From Volutella citrinella (Eukaryota; Ascomycota; Sordariomycetes; Hypocreales; Nectriaceae), in contig JAWZSP010000002.1 in the NCBI GenBank assembly GCA_034401135.1, positions 3,596,001 to 3,660,000 of the forward strand: DNA of 64,000 nt, given 5' to 3'. Below, in pieces: positions 9,810 through 20,197 of this stretch. The notes beneath the pieces are model-generated. The model did no database searches. It saw nothing but the letters and a program-made list of their open reading frames with translations, and was not told the DNA's origin. Each line of letters opens with the position of its first letter. The stretch's first letter is position 1. The position numbers and the translations under genes were made by a program.

Positions 9810-12800
9810 ATGCGGACGAAGTCGCTTGTTGCAGCGCTTCTGCTGTTCGTGGCTGGCTCCGAGGCCGTCGCCACAGAAGTCCCAAAGGTACGCTCCTCAT
9901 ATTCTTCTACCGTCTTCTCTTTTTTTTATTTTTTATTTCGAGGAGTTGCACATCGGCCCCTGCCGCAGCTCAGTGATGCCAATTGCCTACCTTCCTGAAC
10001 GGAAGGGACCACGGGACCCCTTTGGCAGCTTATGCAAGGGAAAGAATAACCGGGCCTGGCTTCCGCTGCAGAGGTCGACGATCTGCATAGAGCTCAGTGC
10101 TGGTCAGAGGGCACCAAAATTCTGCATAACCAATACGCTCCATTGAGATTGAGTTGGAATAATGCGCTGGCTTATTGCTCTGCCCACTACTGTTGTTGGC
10201 CAAGTTTTTCTATCATACCAGGCTGACTTACAATGCCTCTGGCAGAACTCTTCTGGGAACAACAACTTGCCCACCTCTCCTCCGTACTATCCATCACCAT
10301 GGATGGACCCGGTCGCACCTGAGTGGCAGGCTGCGTACGAAAAGGCCAAGGCCTTCGTTTCCCAACTGACTCTCATTGAGAAGGTCAATCTGACAACCGG
10401 CGTTGGGTAAGCTGAATGAATTTACTATCCATTCGATTCCGGGCTTCTCGTTCTGACCGCTATGCTGGGATTTAGATGGCAGGGCGAGAGATGCGTTGGC
10501 AACGTCGGCGACATCCCTCGCATGGGCCTTCGCGGATTGTGTCTGCAGGATGGTCCTCTCGGAATCCGAAGGTCCGACTACAACAGCGCCTGGTCCGCTT
10601 CAGTAACTGCAGGCGCAACGTGGAGCCTGAAGCTATGGCGTGAACGTGGTGTAACAATGGGCAAAGAGTTCTATGATAAAGGTATCGACGTCTTACTGGG
10701 GCCGGCATCTGGTCCCCTTGGCCGCGCTCCAACTGGAGGCCGGAACTGGGAGGGTTTCTCTGTCGACCCTTACATGGCAGGTATTGCTTTGGCCGAATCG
10801 TCTGTTGGAATCCAGGAGAGTGGCGTAATTGCCTGTGCCAAGCATTATATTGGAAATGAGCAGGGTAAGTGCAGCTTGAGATCACTTGTCACGTTTCCTA
10901 TCACATGGACAGACTGACACGATTCCAGAACATTTCCGCCAGGCCCCTGAGTCTGTCGGCCGAGGCTTCAACATTACCGAGTCGCTCTCGTCCAACATTG
11001 ACGACAAGACCCTCCATGAACTCTACGCGTGGCCTTTCGCCGATGCTGTTCGTGCTGGTGTCGGTGCTATCATGTGCTCGTACAACCAAGTCAACAACTC
11101 TTACGGTTGCCAGAACTCCAAGCTCCTCAATGGCGTTCTCAAGGACGAGCTTGGCTTCCAGGGCTTTGTGATGAGTGATTGGCAGGCCCAGCATTCTGGC
11201 GCTGCTGCCGCCGCTGCCGGCCTTGACATGTCCATGCCCGGAGACACCGTTTTTAGCACCGGCGTGAGCTTCTGGGGTGGCAACCTGACCCTCGCCGTGA
11301 TCAACGGCACTGTACCTGAGTGGCGCATTGACGACATGGCTATGCGAATCATGGCGGCCTACTTCAAAGTTGGCAGAACAGTGGAGGGCCAGCCAAAGAT
11401 CAACTTTTCTTCGTGGGCTCGCGACATCTTTAGCTTCGTCCATTTTGCTGCAAAGCGGAATCGGGAGCAAGTTAATCTCCAAGTCGATGTCCGCGGCGAA
11501 CACCATCGCCATATTCGCGAAGCTGCAGCCAAAGGCACTGTGATCCTCAAGAACGAGGGCTCACTCCCTCTCAAGAAGCCAAAGTTCCTTGCAGTCGTGG
11601 GCGAAGATGCCGGACCAAACCCCGCTGGCCCCAACGGGTGTAAGGACCGTGGGTGCAATAACGGAACGCTTGCAATGTCATGGGGCTCTGGAACCGCGCA
11701 GTTCCCGTACTTGGTTACACCGGACCATGCTCTACAGGCCCAGGCACTGGAAGATGGCACGCGATACGAGAGTGTCTTGAAGAACAACCAATGGTTTGAG
11801 GCCCAGCAGCTGATCAGCCAGCCGAACGCTACCACCATCGTCTTTGTCAACGCCAACTCTGGAGAAGGATTCATCGATGTCGACGGAAACGCAGGTGACC
11901 GGAAAAACTTGACGCTTTGGAACCAGGGCGACGAGCTGATCAAGAATGTCTCTGCCATCTGTCCCAACACCATTGTTGTAATGCACACAGTTGGCCCCGT
12001 GCTTGTGACCGATTGGTACGAAAACCCCAACATCACCGCCATTGTTTGGGCTGGTGTACCTGGGCAGGAGAGTGGCAACGCCCTTGTGGACATTCTCTAC
12101 GGCAAGACGAGCCCTGGACGATCGCCCTTCACCTGGGGTGCTACTCGTAAGAGTTATGGAACAGATACGCTGTACAAGCCCAACAATGGCAAGGGTGCGC
12201 CGCAGGACGACTTTTCCGAGGGTGTCTTCATTGACTATCGCCACTTTGATCGAAAGTCTCCAAGCACAGATGGTTCCAAACGCAAGTCAGGAGACGAGGA
12301 CGCTCCCATCTACGAGTTCGGCTACGGTCTATCATGGTCAACCTTCAAGTATTCCAATCTAAATGTCCAGGCTCACACCCCGCCCAAGTACGAGCCTACC
12401 TCCGGCCAGACGATCGCTGCTCCTGAGCTTGGAAACTTTAGCACCGATCTGAAAGACTACGCGTTTCCCGTCGATGTTAGCTACACGTACCAGTTCATTT
12501 ATCCTTGGCTCAACACGACCAAATCCGGAGAGGAGGCATCAAAGGACCCTGACTACGGAAAAGAGGGCGACAAGTTTCTCCCTCCTCACGCTTTGGACGG
12601 CTCGCCCCAGCCAAAGCATCCCGCTGGTGGCGCTCCTGGCGGAAACGAACGGCTGTACGATGTTCTTTACACCGTCACTGCGACAATCACCAACACCGGC
12701 ACTGCCACATCTGATGAGATTCCACAGCTCTATGTCAGCCATGGGGGCAAAAACGAGCCTGTCCGCGTCCTTCGCGGCTTCGACAGAATTGAGAACATTG

Positions 12801-12958
12801 CCCCGGGCCAAAGCGTCATCTTCAAGGCCGACCTCACCCGCCGTGACTTGAGCAACTGGGATGTGAAGGCCCAGAACTGGGTGGTGACTGAACACGAGAA
12901 AAAGATCTGGGTGGGTAGCAGCTCGAGAAACCTGCCGCTCAGTGCAACACTTGGGTAG
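9810..12958 (+). CDS. Secreted GH3 beta-glucosidase
   Basis: Four exons (9810-9887, 10246-10406, 10476-10864, 10929-12958) give 885 residues. It releases glucose from cellobiose and other beta-glucosides outside the cell. Exon 1 alone encodes the signal peptide ([19 protein letters not shown]). The GH3 N-terminal barrel shows [17 protein letters not shown], the [15 protein letters not shown] segment and the nucleophile Asp293 in [14 protein letters not shown]-terminal (alpha/beta)6 domain and a fibronectin-III-like domain ([22 protein letters not shown]) follow, with several NxT/S sites. The length matches long fungal beta-glucosidases. The 358-nt first intron is unusually long; its acceptor at 10245 was chosen because a CTGAC branch site precedes it and the phase is right. 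An in-phase alternative acceptor at 10221 would add eight residues. Confidence 0.93.
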
Positions 12959-15050
12959 GGTAGGGATAGGAATGTTGGTGGAGCGATGGAGGAAGAGTTT
13001 GTATTTAATCGATCTGCCTCGATCCAGGTGGAACGCAGTAGTATGTTTGTATATTCACCGTCGAGGTATTCGCTTACTGGCACAAATCATTCCCTTGCTA
13101 TTCGTCAATGCCCAGCGCTTTTGAGAGGTGACGATAGGATCGCGTCAACTTCCCAAGTAGGCCTAGATGCCGAATGAATGTCCCTCTGACTTGGTGCTAC
13201 GTTGGGCTGTTTGTTGGGCGGGCATGATTTCCAAATGCGAGTTACTGGGAGCATTTGTAACGTCACAACGTCAAGTGCACAAACCTTGCATCCGTTGGCC
13301 TCGGTCGTCGTATCATGCAGAATGCCAGGTATGATCTCCAAGAGTCTCCGATGATGGAGCGAGGGTGGCACATCTGCTACTATCATCGGGAATCTGAAAC
13401 CTGACATACCCTTTGGATAGGATCGATTAAGCGACCAAGGGGCTCGCGTCCGACTATGACGGACCCGGGGCATGGTGACTCAACATCCGCGAAAGTCCCT
13501 TTGCCAGGAAACGCGACGGCGAACACGTAATAATGTCTGGAATTAATACAACAGGAGCATTTCTATAAATCAGAGCAGATCTCTTGCTTCCGATGTGCTT
13601 CCCTGAATGGGGCCAACGGCATTGCCGAGATTCGAAAAGACAGGTTCATGCCATGGCCATGGACCAGAGGCGTGCGGTTATGACGCCGAGCTTCCATTCC
13701 CGCCATTTGTGCCTCTTGAAAGAGCTGACTCTAGCTAGATTTGAAGCTTGCGGCTTGGGCTGAGGTTGTACCTTGGCCATAGACCGTCAACCGCCTTCGA
13801 CTGTGAGTGCTCTCGGTGCGCACAAGTCGACGATAACGAAGTTAGTGCACTCATATCCTGTGCTACAAAGGCACTGCGATCGCAATGCAGGCGAGAATGC
13901 CGTTGTCTCGCGGGTGAAGAGGCAAGAGGCAGCCAGTCGCCCAACGAAGCAGTGAGTCACTCGGCCGATGGACTTGGGCTGCGGCAACTTTCGGACAACG
14001 ACACGACCAGCCGTCCTGGATTTTCTGCGCGTGTGCAGCCTTGAATCGCAGACGCACAGGCGTCTCAACAGTGAACAAAGGAATCAGCCTTCTTGGCGTA
14101 CGCAAGCCGGGACTTGGGGGGGGGGGCTGTGAGTGAGTGCTGGGGGCCGGGTGGCAAGGGCACACAGATGGACACCATACAGCGACTTTTGAAGAATCAT
14201 GTTCAGGAGCGCTGGAGAAGGGAAAGGCTGCAGTAGGAACTGGGTGTGGGCACAATTTGCTTCCTTGGAGGACCCGGTAGGCAACTTGGGGGACAAGGGC
14301 CGGGGTGGGAGGACGGCTTTTGATGGTGGCTGCTCAATACCGTGTCGAGGTCATGTACCTTAGTTAGGAGGGGGCGGTGATCAATGACAAAAGTCGTCTG
14401 TGCCAAACGTTTATCCCGTTCCTGTTTGCTTTTTTAATAACATGTGTCAAGAGAGAGCACAATAACATTTTCGAAACTCACAAAGTGGAGGTGTCATGTC
14501 TTTTCGACTTTGTCATTGGCATTTATGCTCCGAGGTGCTGCGCCTCTCACCGTAATTGGCCGCATCATCAATGGGGGAATTGTAGTTTTGGTCGCCGACT
14601 ACAAAAGCTCGAGAACTTGGACGGGAAGCGATTCTGATTGGCCACTTCGGCCACCTAGTCAGCCGGCTGTGTGTGTTGGTCGTGAGAGGCAACGGTCGTG
14701 GTGGTTGCTCACAAATGCTGGGGGGTCAGCGAGAGTCATACCTGACAGCACCCGACGGCCGCAAAGTATGGCTCTGGTGACCGACACCATCTCTCGTCCC
14801 CGTTACCCAACAAGACCGAGCTGCTGCAAGTCTGAGGGCAACTTAGCTTCATGGGAGAGCCGAGTAGAGATGGAGGGTTGAGTAGGCTCAGTCAACCGCA
14901 CGCAAGATGCGGTGCCGCGGACAGAGCCACGTTACTTTGTCTGAAAGCCAGATCTGGGGGGTAAGCGAGACATTGGCGTGGCGACATCAATCTATGCCGG
15001 CGATGTGGACATACGTACGTGTGGTTGAAGATGAATGTGGTAGCCGAAAC

Positions 15051-15051
<1 letters not shown>

Positions 15052-15083
<32 letters not shown>

Positions 15084-15088
15084 GCAGC
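15052..15088. repeat. CAG microsatellite
   Basis: Twelve CAG-type triplets with one AAG interruption. The overlapping frames would encode poly-Ala or poly-Leu and are not regarded as coding. Confidence 0.9.
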
Positions 15089-16369
15089 TCAGCAACGGCC
15101 TGTATGGGCTTTCGCTTTCTGCCTAATCCTTGTGTCACCAGAAGACGGCAACCTGCAACGCGGACTGCCGGCAACGGCGCCGAAATGCAGGCAGGAGTCC
15201 TGATGGCCAAAAGAGCCCCGAACAGCTGCAAGTCCTAAAAGTCGGGACGACCCAGGTCTCATCCCCACGGGTATCGAAAACAGAAGTGTCACACCTGAAA
15301 GTGGCTTGGCATACAGGTGCTCAACCGGGGGGGCGCCAAGCCACCGTCGGACTGTGCGATCCTCTGGCCGGTTCACCCATAGATGCGAGGATCTCGATCG
15401 GAAAAGTGCGACATGGCCACCGACAGCTTGACGCGGAGAATATTGCAAGACAGTCGACCGACGGTGCACTTGGAGCTGGGGATCGGCCACGGGAGAGGAA
15501 TCCCCAACTGTGCGAGCGTAATGGATCATGGGTACTTGTGCGAGTGTGCGTCCACATCTTGTGCCACGGTTGGGAACGGTGCAAGAGTGTGGGTGAATGG
15601 GAATTTGTAGTAGGAGCAAGGTAGTAGCTACTGCCCACTACCAGAAGTGCACCGCTGCTTGTACATCTGGCTCCTTGGGAAAATTGGAAAGTCAGGACAA
15701 AAAAACCCATGGAAGGCGCCCTCGCGATGTTGAGTGCCACAACGCGGATGCTGTGCCGACGTCATTTGAAGGGGCCAATTGTAACTTTTCAATCAGTCAC
15801 TTTTGTAAATCGCAGCCCTGGCTCATTCCACGCGGATCTACGTCGCCTACCACCATCCCTGTACGGTGCCCCATGCAGAGGCTGCAGGTTTGACGTACGG
15901 CATGGCAATTCCTTTGTTCAGTAACACGCAAGACCAGAACATCTGAACAGACAGACCCCTGCTGATCCTGTGAACTTTGGGGCTTCCGTGCTACCGAATG
16001 GTCAAGTAGCTGTTCGCTCCATCCCTTCAGGGGCCTTCCTCAGCGAATTACCACCCCGACCCCGTCGAGATAATTGCCAAGCATCGTCTTCAGAACAAAG
16101 GGCCCCGGGGCGCAGCCTCAAGATCCGTTAACGGAACCGGGATACCGATGCACATCATTTCAACCCAACGTCGTTTCACACGCGGCCAGTTGACCACCCC
16201 GTGTCCCCCAGGCACCCGGAGCCATGCATTGCTGGCAGCTCATCAAGCGGGAGAGGCAGATTTGCAGTCAGTGAATCACTGGCGTAGCAACCAATGAGCA
16301 TAGCCGCATCTCAACAGACTTCAGTCCTTGTGGCACATGGGATGGTTCGCCTGGAGGCCTACCTTCTAG

Positions 16370-16377
16370 TATATATA
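16370..16377 (+). promoter_or_regulatory. TATA box of the Cys/His-module gene
   Basis: TATATATAGG lies about 190 bp upstream of the start codon at 16568. Confidence 0.6.
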
Positions 16378-16567
16378 GGACCATGCCTATCCTTCTCCTG
16401 ATTGCACATTCCCCCCGGTCAAGGACCTGCAAAGCATCATCCTCACACTAGTTTGTTTTGACAATACTCCAATCAGTCACTCAGCCTGCTAGCGTCGACA
16501 CAGTCGTCTCAGCCTGCTCACCTCTAGCTCGCCGAGCCAACCCTTGGTCTCTAGGCCCCGGCCCATC

Positions 16568-18015
16568 ATGGGTAACTACCCTCACGAGTATCCGCCTGGC
16601 GCCTATGATCATAACGAGGATGGGTTTGGAAATCATTTGACATGCCAGAAGCCGAAATGTGGCAGATCTGTGGCACATTACCGAAGCCAGGGCTACTCGC
16701 CTTACTGGTGCAGCGATCGTGAGTTGCATGCGGTGGTCTCTCATGCCCTTGCTAATGCTTCACCAGATGCCTGCCAATGCGGGCCTCAACGATGCAACAA
16801 AATGAAGGCGAGAAAGGACTATTATTGTAGTACCCGTAAGAGCCACTGCCAAAATGTTTATACTTTGGAGAAGACTGCTGACAAAGAAAAGACAAGTATT
16901 GCAACGCGAAAGGGTGTCCAGAACAGGCCGATCGTCTGAAAGGTCTTGAGCTTCCCTGGTTTTGTAGTCATCGTACGTCTAGACTCTGGTGGAAGACTAC
17001 TCGGGTCGACTCTAACCACGTCCCAGATGTTTGCGCCTACGCAGGTGGCTGTCAGAAGGAGGCCGACAAGCCAAGCCGGTATTGCGAGCTTCACCGATGC
17101 ACCGAATGCAAAGAAGTCGCATCCTACTATGGCTTTTGTCACCGCCATGGCAAATGCATTGCTCAAGGCTGCCACAATCGCCGATATGTCGACAACAACC
17201 ATGGAGCATCCGAGTTCTGTTTTGACCATTACAACAGCCAATGGTGCCAGTTTGACGGCTGTTACGTCGTCCGTCACACACAGGCCAACCCCGAAAGCAG
17301 ATGGTGTCTCCAACGTATGTATCCCAGATGAAGTATAACAAGAGGACAATGTGCTGACAAGGCTGTAGATGGGTGCACTACATATCAATGCGACCGGTCC
17401 ATCGACGAGTTTACGAACCCTCACTCCCGTCACTGCAGCTCTCACACCTGCGGGGAGAACTCTTGCGTGAATGAGATACTCGACGGCGAGCAGCTCTGCG
17501 ACAAACACAGATGTAGAGTCCAGGGCTGCCTATATCTCAAGAGCTTGGAGCACCACCAGTTCTGTGACGCGCACAAGTGTCAGGACCCGAGCTGTGCAAA
17601 CATAGCACGCGTGGTGAATGGGTACTGCGTCAACCACGCCTGCAGCTTTGATGACTGCCCCAGGCCGCAAGGTGACGAGGCATACCCTGAGTTCTGCGAT
17701 TCCCACGGCCGGCAAAGGGCCATATCGGACGCCCGCTCCGAGGCTGCGGAGAGCACAATGAGAGCCATGACGGAAGAGTTGCATGGACAACAGGCGGCAA
17801 GCCCCATCAGAGACCCTTACGGGCGCCACTCGTTGTCCCCGGGATATTCACCCCCCCGCGGCTCTGCCCATTATGCCTGGTCTCAGGATGACTACTACCA
17901 AGATCCGTACCAGCTGTACCCTGGCGTCAGGCACGTCAACCTAGACTTGCCGTCTCGTCGGCAGAAGCGGGCCCCGATGTCCCGTGTCCGTGCCCGGCGC
18001 CCGGGGCGCCACTAA
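16568..18015 (+). CDS. Twelve-module Cys/His (CCCH-like) repeat protein
   Basis: I do not recognise this protein. Five exons (16568-16718, 16767-16835, 16892-16972, 17027-17314, 17369-18015) give 411 residues with no signal peptide. Residues 26-309 are twelve tandem modules of C-x2-5-C-x9-16-[aromatic or H/L]-C-x2-H. The terminal Cys/His pairs are C48/H51, C71/H74, C98/H101, C120/H123, C138/H141, C165/H168, C194/H197, C219/H222, C240/H243, C262/H265, C283/H286 and C306/H309. Four ligands at regular spacing suggest one metal ion, probably zinc, per module. All four introns split the closing His codon after its first base. Modules 4-7 share exon 4 and 8-12 share exon 5. The C-terminal 100 residues look disordered, rich in Pro, Ser and Tyr, ending in an Arg-rich tail. 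Nuclear or cytosolic location and nucleic-acid or protein binding are guesses. Confidence 0.85.
17971..18002. repeat. 32-bp dispersed repeat, copy 1 (in coding end)
   Basis: This segment encodes the start of the Arg-rich tail. It matches 18781-18812 at 28 of 32 positions, offset exactly 810 bp, with a perfect 17-bp core GATGTCCCGTGTCCGTG. Confidence 0.75.
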
Positions 18016-18183
18016 GGGCCATTTTTATGCGGTTCCTTGGCGAGCCTCCCTCCAACCCTGGGCTACTGCCGGCGGAAGCTCGCATGGCTGGGGAGGCACG
18101 AGCCCCCTTCTGCGTTGCATTTTCGCGCAAGCTTTGAATACGTTTTTACCCAATCAATATCTCGATGGATCTGTTTTCGCAGA

Positions 18184-18354
18184 CATTCAACATCGTATTG
18201 AGCACCCTACATGGCAATGGAAGCAAACCGAGTCAACTCATGTTTGCTAATCCTCATAGCCTCGCATATCTCCCTCTCTTGTCTTTGTCAAGCCTTTCAA
18301 CCTCAAATTCAACATCCATGGTAGCGGAAGCAGACTGAATCAACTCATGTTTGC
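18184..18354. repeat. Imperfect direct repeat pair
   Basis: ATTCAACATC near 18186 and 18308 begins two copies that end in an identical TCAACTCATGTTTGC at 18233 and 18340. The second copy is about 16 bp shorter. The pair lies in the likely 3' flank of the Cys/His-module gene. Confidence 0.75.
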
Positions 18355-18780
18355 AGCGCCCTTGGGGTCTCGCTTCTTTTCTTTTTCCCCTATGTCCAGT
18401 CTCGCAGAGTGTTTATGGCATATGGACCCGCGTTGCGTTTGCTTATTGTGATCATACCCGGTCACTTGACCATGTTCGAGGGAAAGATGTATTCATAATC
18501 AGAAAGAGCTAGGACAGTAGGAATCCTCGAAATGGTTACTGTACATGGCCGGCTGTTTTTTTATCTTGATCCGGAGCTGAAAGTATGGATGGAATCAGTT
18601 GCGACTAGGGAACAGACTGTACTTTCCCGTGGACGAGCTTGGAGACAGTCACTACCGCTTCACACCAGAGCTTGTAAAAACACAAAAGGCACAAAAAAAA
18701 TTTCCCTTGAGGAATTCTCTTGGTCGTTATTCTCATCGTGATTTTAAGCGTTGGCCCAACCGTAGACGACGCCACCCCGG

Positions 18781-18812
18781 CCCCTGATGTCCCGTGTCCG
18801 TGTCCCGCGCCC
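18781..18812. repeat. 32-bp dispersed repeat, copy 2
   Basis: Second copy of the segment at 17971-18002, here in non-coding DNA. Confidence 0.75.
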
Positions 18813-19516
18813 CACACCCGAGGCCCCACCCCTGACGGCTCCGGCAGCTGGCAACCACCAAAACCGCCGGCCTTTGCCAGCTGCCAGCACAACAGCAGCA
18901 ACAGAATGGTACGTGAACAGGAATAAACGCACGCTGTTCAACAGATCCGGGAGATCAGTCCAACTGGTCGAACGGTGAAGAGGTATTGCAGCCGCAACAC
19001 CTCGGGATCCCCCAATGACGTTCGAGTTCGAAGTCGCCTGGAGAATCTTTGGACAGGTCCGCCGGACCCAGTACGGGAATTTTTCACGCGATCAGATCTG
19101 CCAGGGCGCGGGGAATCGCAGCCGAGTACCGGCCAGGCGATGGAACACCACCAAGTGGTATGCTCCAGAACAACCCAAAGGCCATCCGTCTTAGACGGGA
19201 CCTACAAGATCCCCCCCTTTTTTTTGTCCATCTGGACTACGCTTTTTTACCAAGTCCCTCATTTCACGTTTTCAATTTACTGTAGTGGACTGAACTTTTG
19301 GGGGAAATGTTTTTATTTCCTTTTGTCTAGTTATTCGCAGATCGAATAATGTCCATACTCATATTCTTGCCAGTCCTCGTCTGTGGTGCAACTCATGTCC
19401 AGCCGCAACCAACCACGAAGTAAGGGGCTACTGGAACAGCAGACTGCCACAAACTTCTTATAGTTGTTGCATGGTAGTACTTGGTTTCTTTCCACTCCTT
19501 ACGGCCGAAGAAAGAC

Positions 19517-20197
19517 TCAAGTGGTCGGCTGTTGATCATCTTGGACCGCTGTAGCTACCTCCGGAGGGTGCAACGACTCGCGGCCGACCCGCATCTCCAA
19601 GAAATCACGGGCATTCTCCATGGCCATTCCAATCCATATGAGGTATGTCAGCTCGGTCAGCGGCCCCTGGGGGATCCGCCCCTCGCGCTTCCACGAGGCC
19701 TGCAGCTGTATGGCGAACCGGCCAAGATGAGCGGTGGTGGACCACGAGCTCTTGTTCGGATCCGCCTGGCTGTAGCGCCAGGTATCGGGCTCACGCTCCG
19801 CAATCTTTACCATAGCTGTCACGGTCTGGATGAGATCCACGGTGACGGAGAAGAGAGGCTGCCCCTGTTCGTAGCGCGGCGCCAGGGCTTCCTACAGCTC
19901 CTGAAACGCAGCGCTGTTGCCAGGCCCCTCTGAGTATAGCAACCCGATCATCTCGGTGATCTTGGTGCTTTCCAGCTGCGCTATCATAGCACAGGCTTCA
20001 TCGTTGCCGTCAGGAATCGGCTCGCTTGGAATCAGCTGTGGCTGCAGCAGCAGATGGGCGATGAGTCCACGTTCCGGGTTCGTGCAGACTTCGCAGGGAC
20101 ATTGAGGGTCCCCCGTGTGCGCCGCGGCTCCCGGTTGCTGGAGCGGAAACAGGAGTCCCATCAAGGCTCCAAAGTGGATGTGATGTCGGCCTTCCAT
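19517..20197 (-). pseudogene. Unrecognised gene interrupted by one in-frame TAG
   Basis: The minus strand reads from ATG at 20197 (MEGRHHIHFGALMGLL) for 101 residues to a TAG at 19894-19892. It then continues in the same frame for about 125 coding-like residues (EALAPRYEQGQPLFSVTVDL through TELTYLIWIGMAMENAR) to a stop at 19517. Both parts have normal protein composition and no frameshift is needed. A TATA sequence lies 85 bp upstream of the ATG. I found no good intron donor in the first part that would splice out the stop, although CTGTAG at that point could be an acceptor. The best reading is a recently broken gene; a shortened 101-residue product or a sequencing error are alternatives. I do not recognise the family. 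A helical C-terminal part reminiscent of fungal regulators is only an impression. Confidence 0.45.

Larger units (their letters stand above)
12959..16567. other. Intergenic region, GH3 gene to Cys/His-module gene
   Basis: 3.6 kb with no supported gene. It contains a G9 run near 14118, a CAG microsatellite at 15052 and the TATA box of the next gene at 16370. Open frames overlapping these are low complexity or lack splice-supported extension. Confidence 0.6.
18016..19516. other. Intergenic region after the Cys/His-module gene
   Basis: No supported gene. It holds an imperfect direct repeat (18184-18354) and a second copy of the 32-bp segment at 18781. A short frame from 19349 encodes a signal-peptide-like MSILIFLPVLVCGATH ending at a GTAAGG donor, but no convincing downstream exon was found. 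Confidence 0.5.

Noticed and set aside
14892..15231. Poly-Leu and poly-Cys frames on the minus strand
   Set aside because: They are translations of the CAG microsatellite.
19016..19195. Short frame MTFEFEVAWRIFGQV on the plus strand
   Set aside because: Only 60 codons, no recognisable family, and no supported exon on either side.
19349..19420. Signal-peptide-like exon with a GTAAGG donor
   Set aside because: No in-phase downstream exon; the next open sequence is antisense to the broken minus-strand gene.
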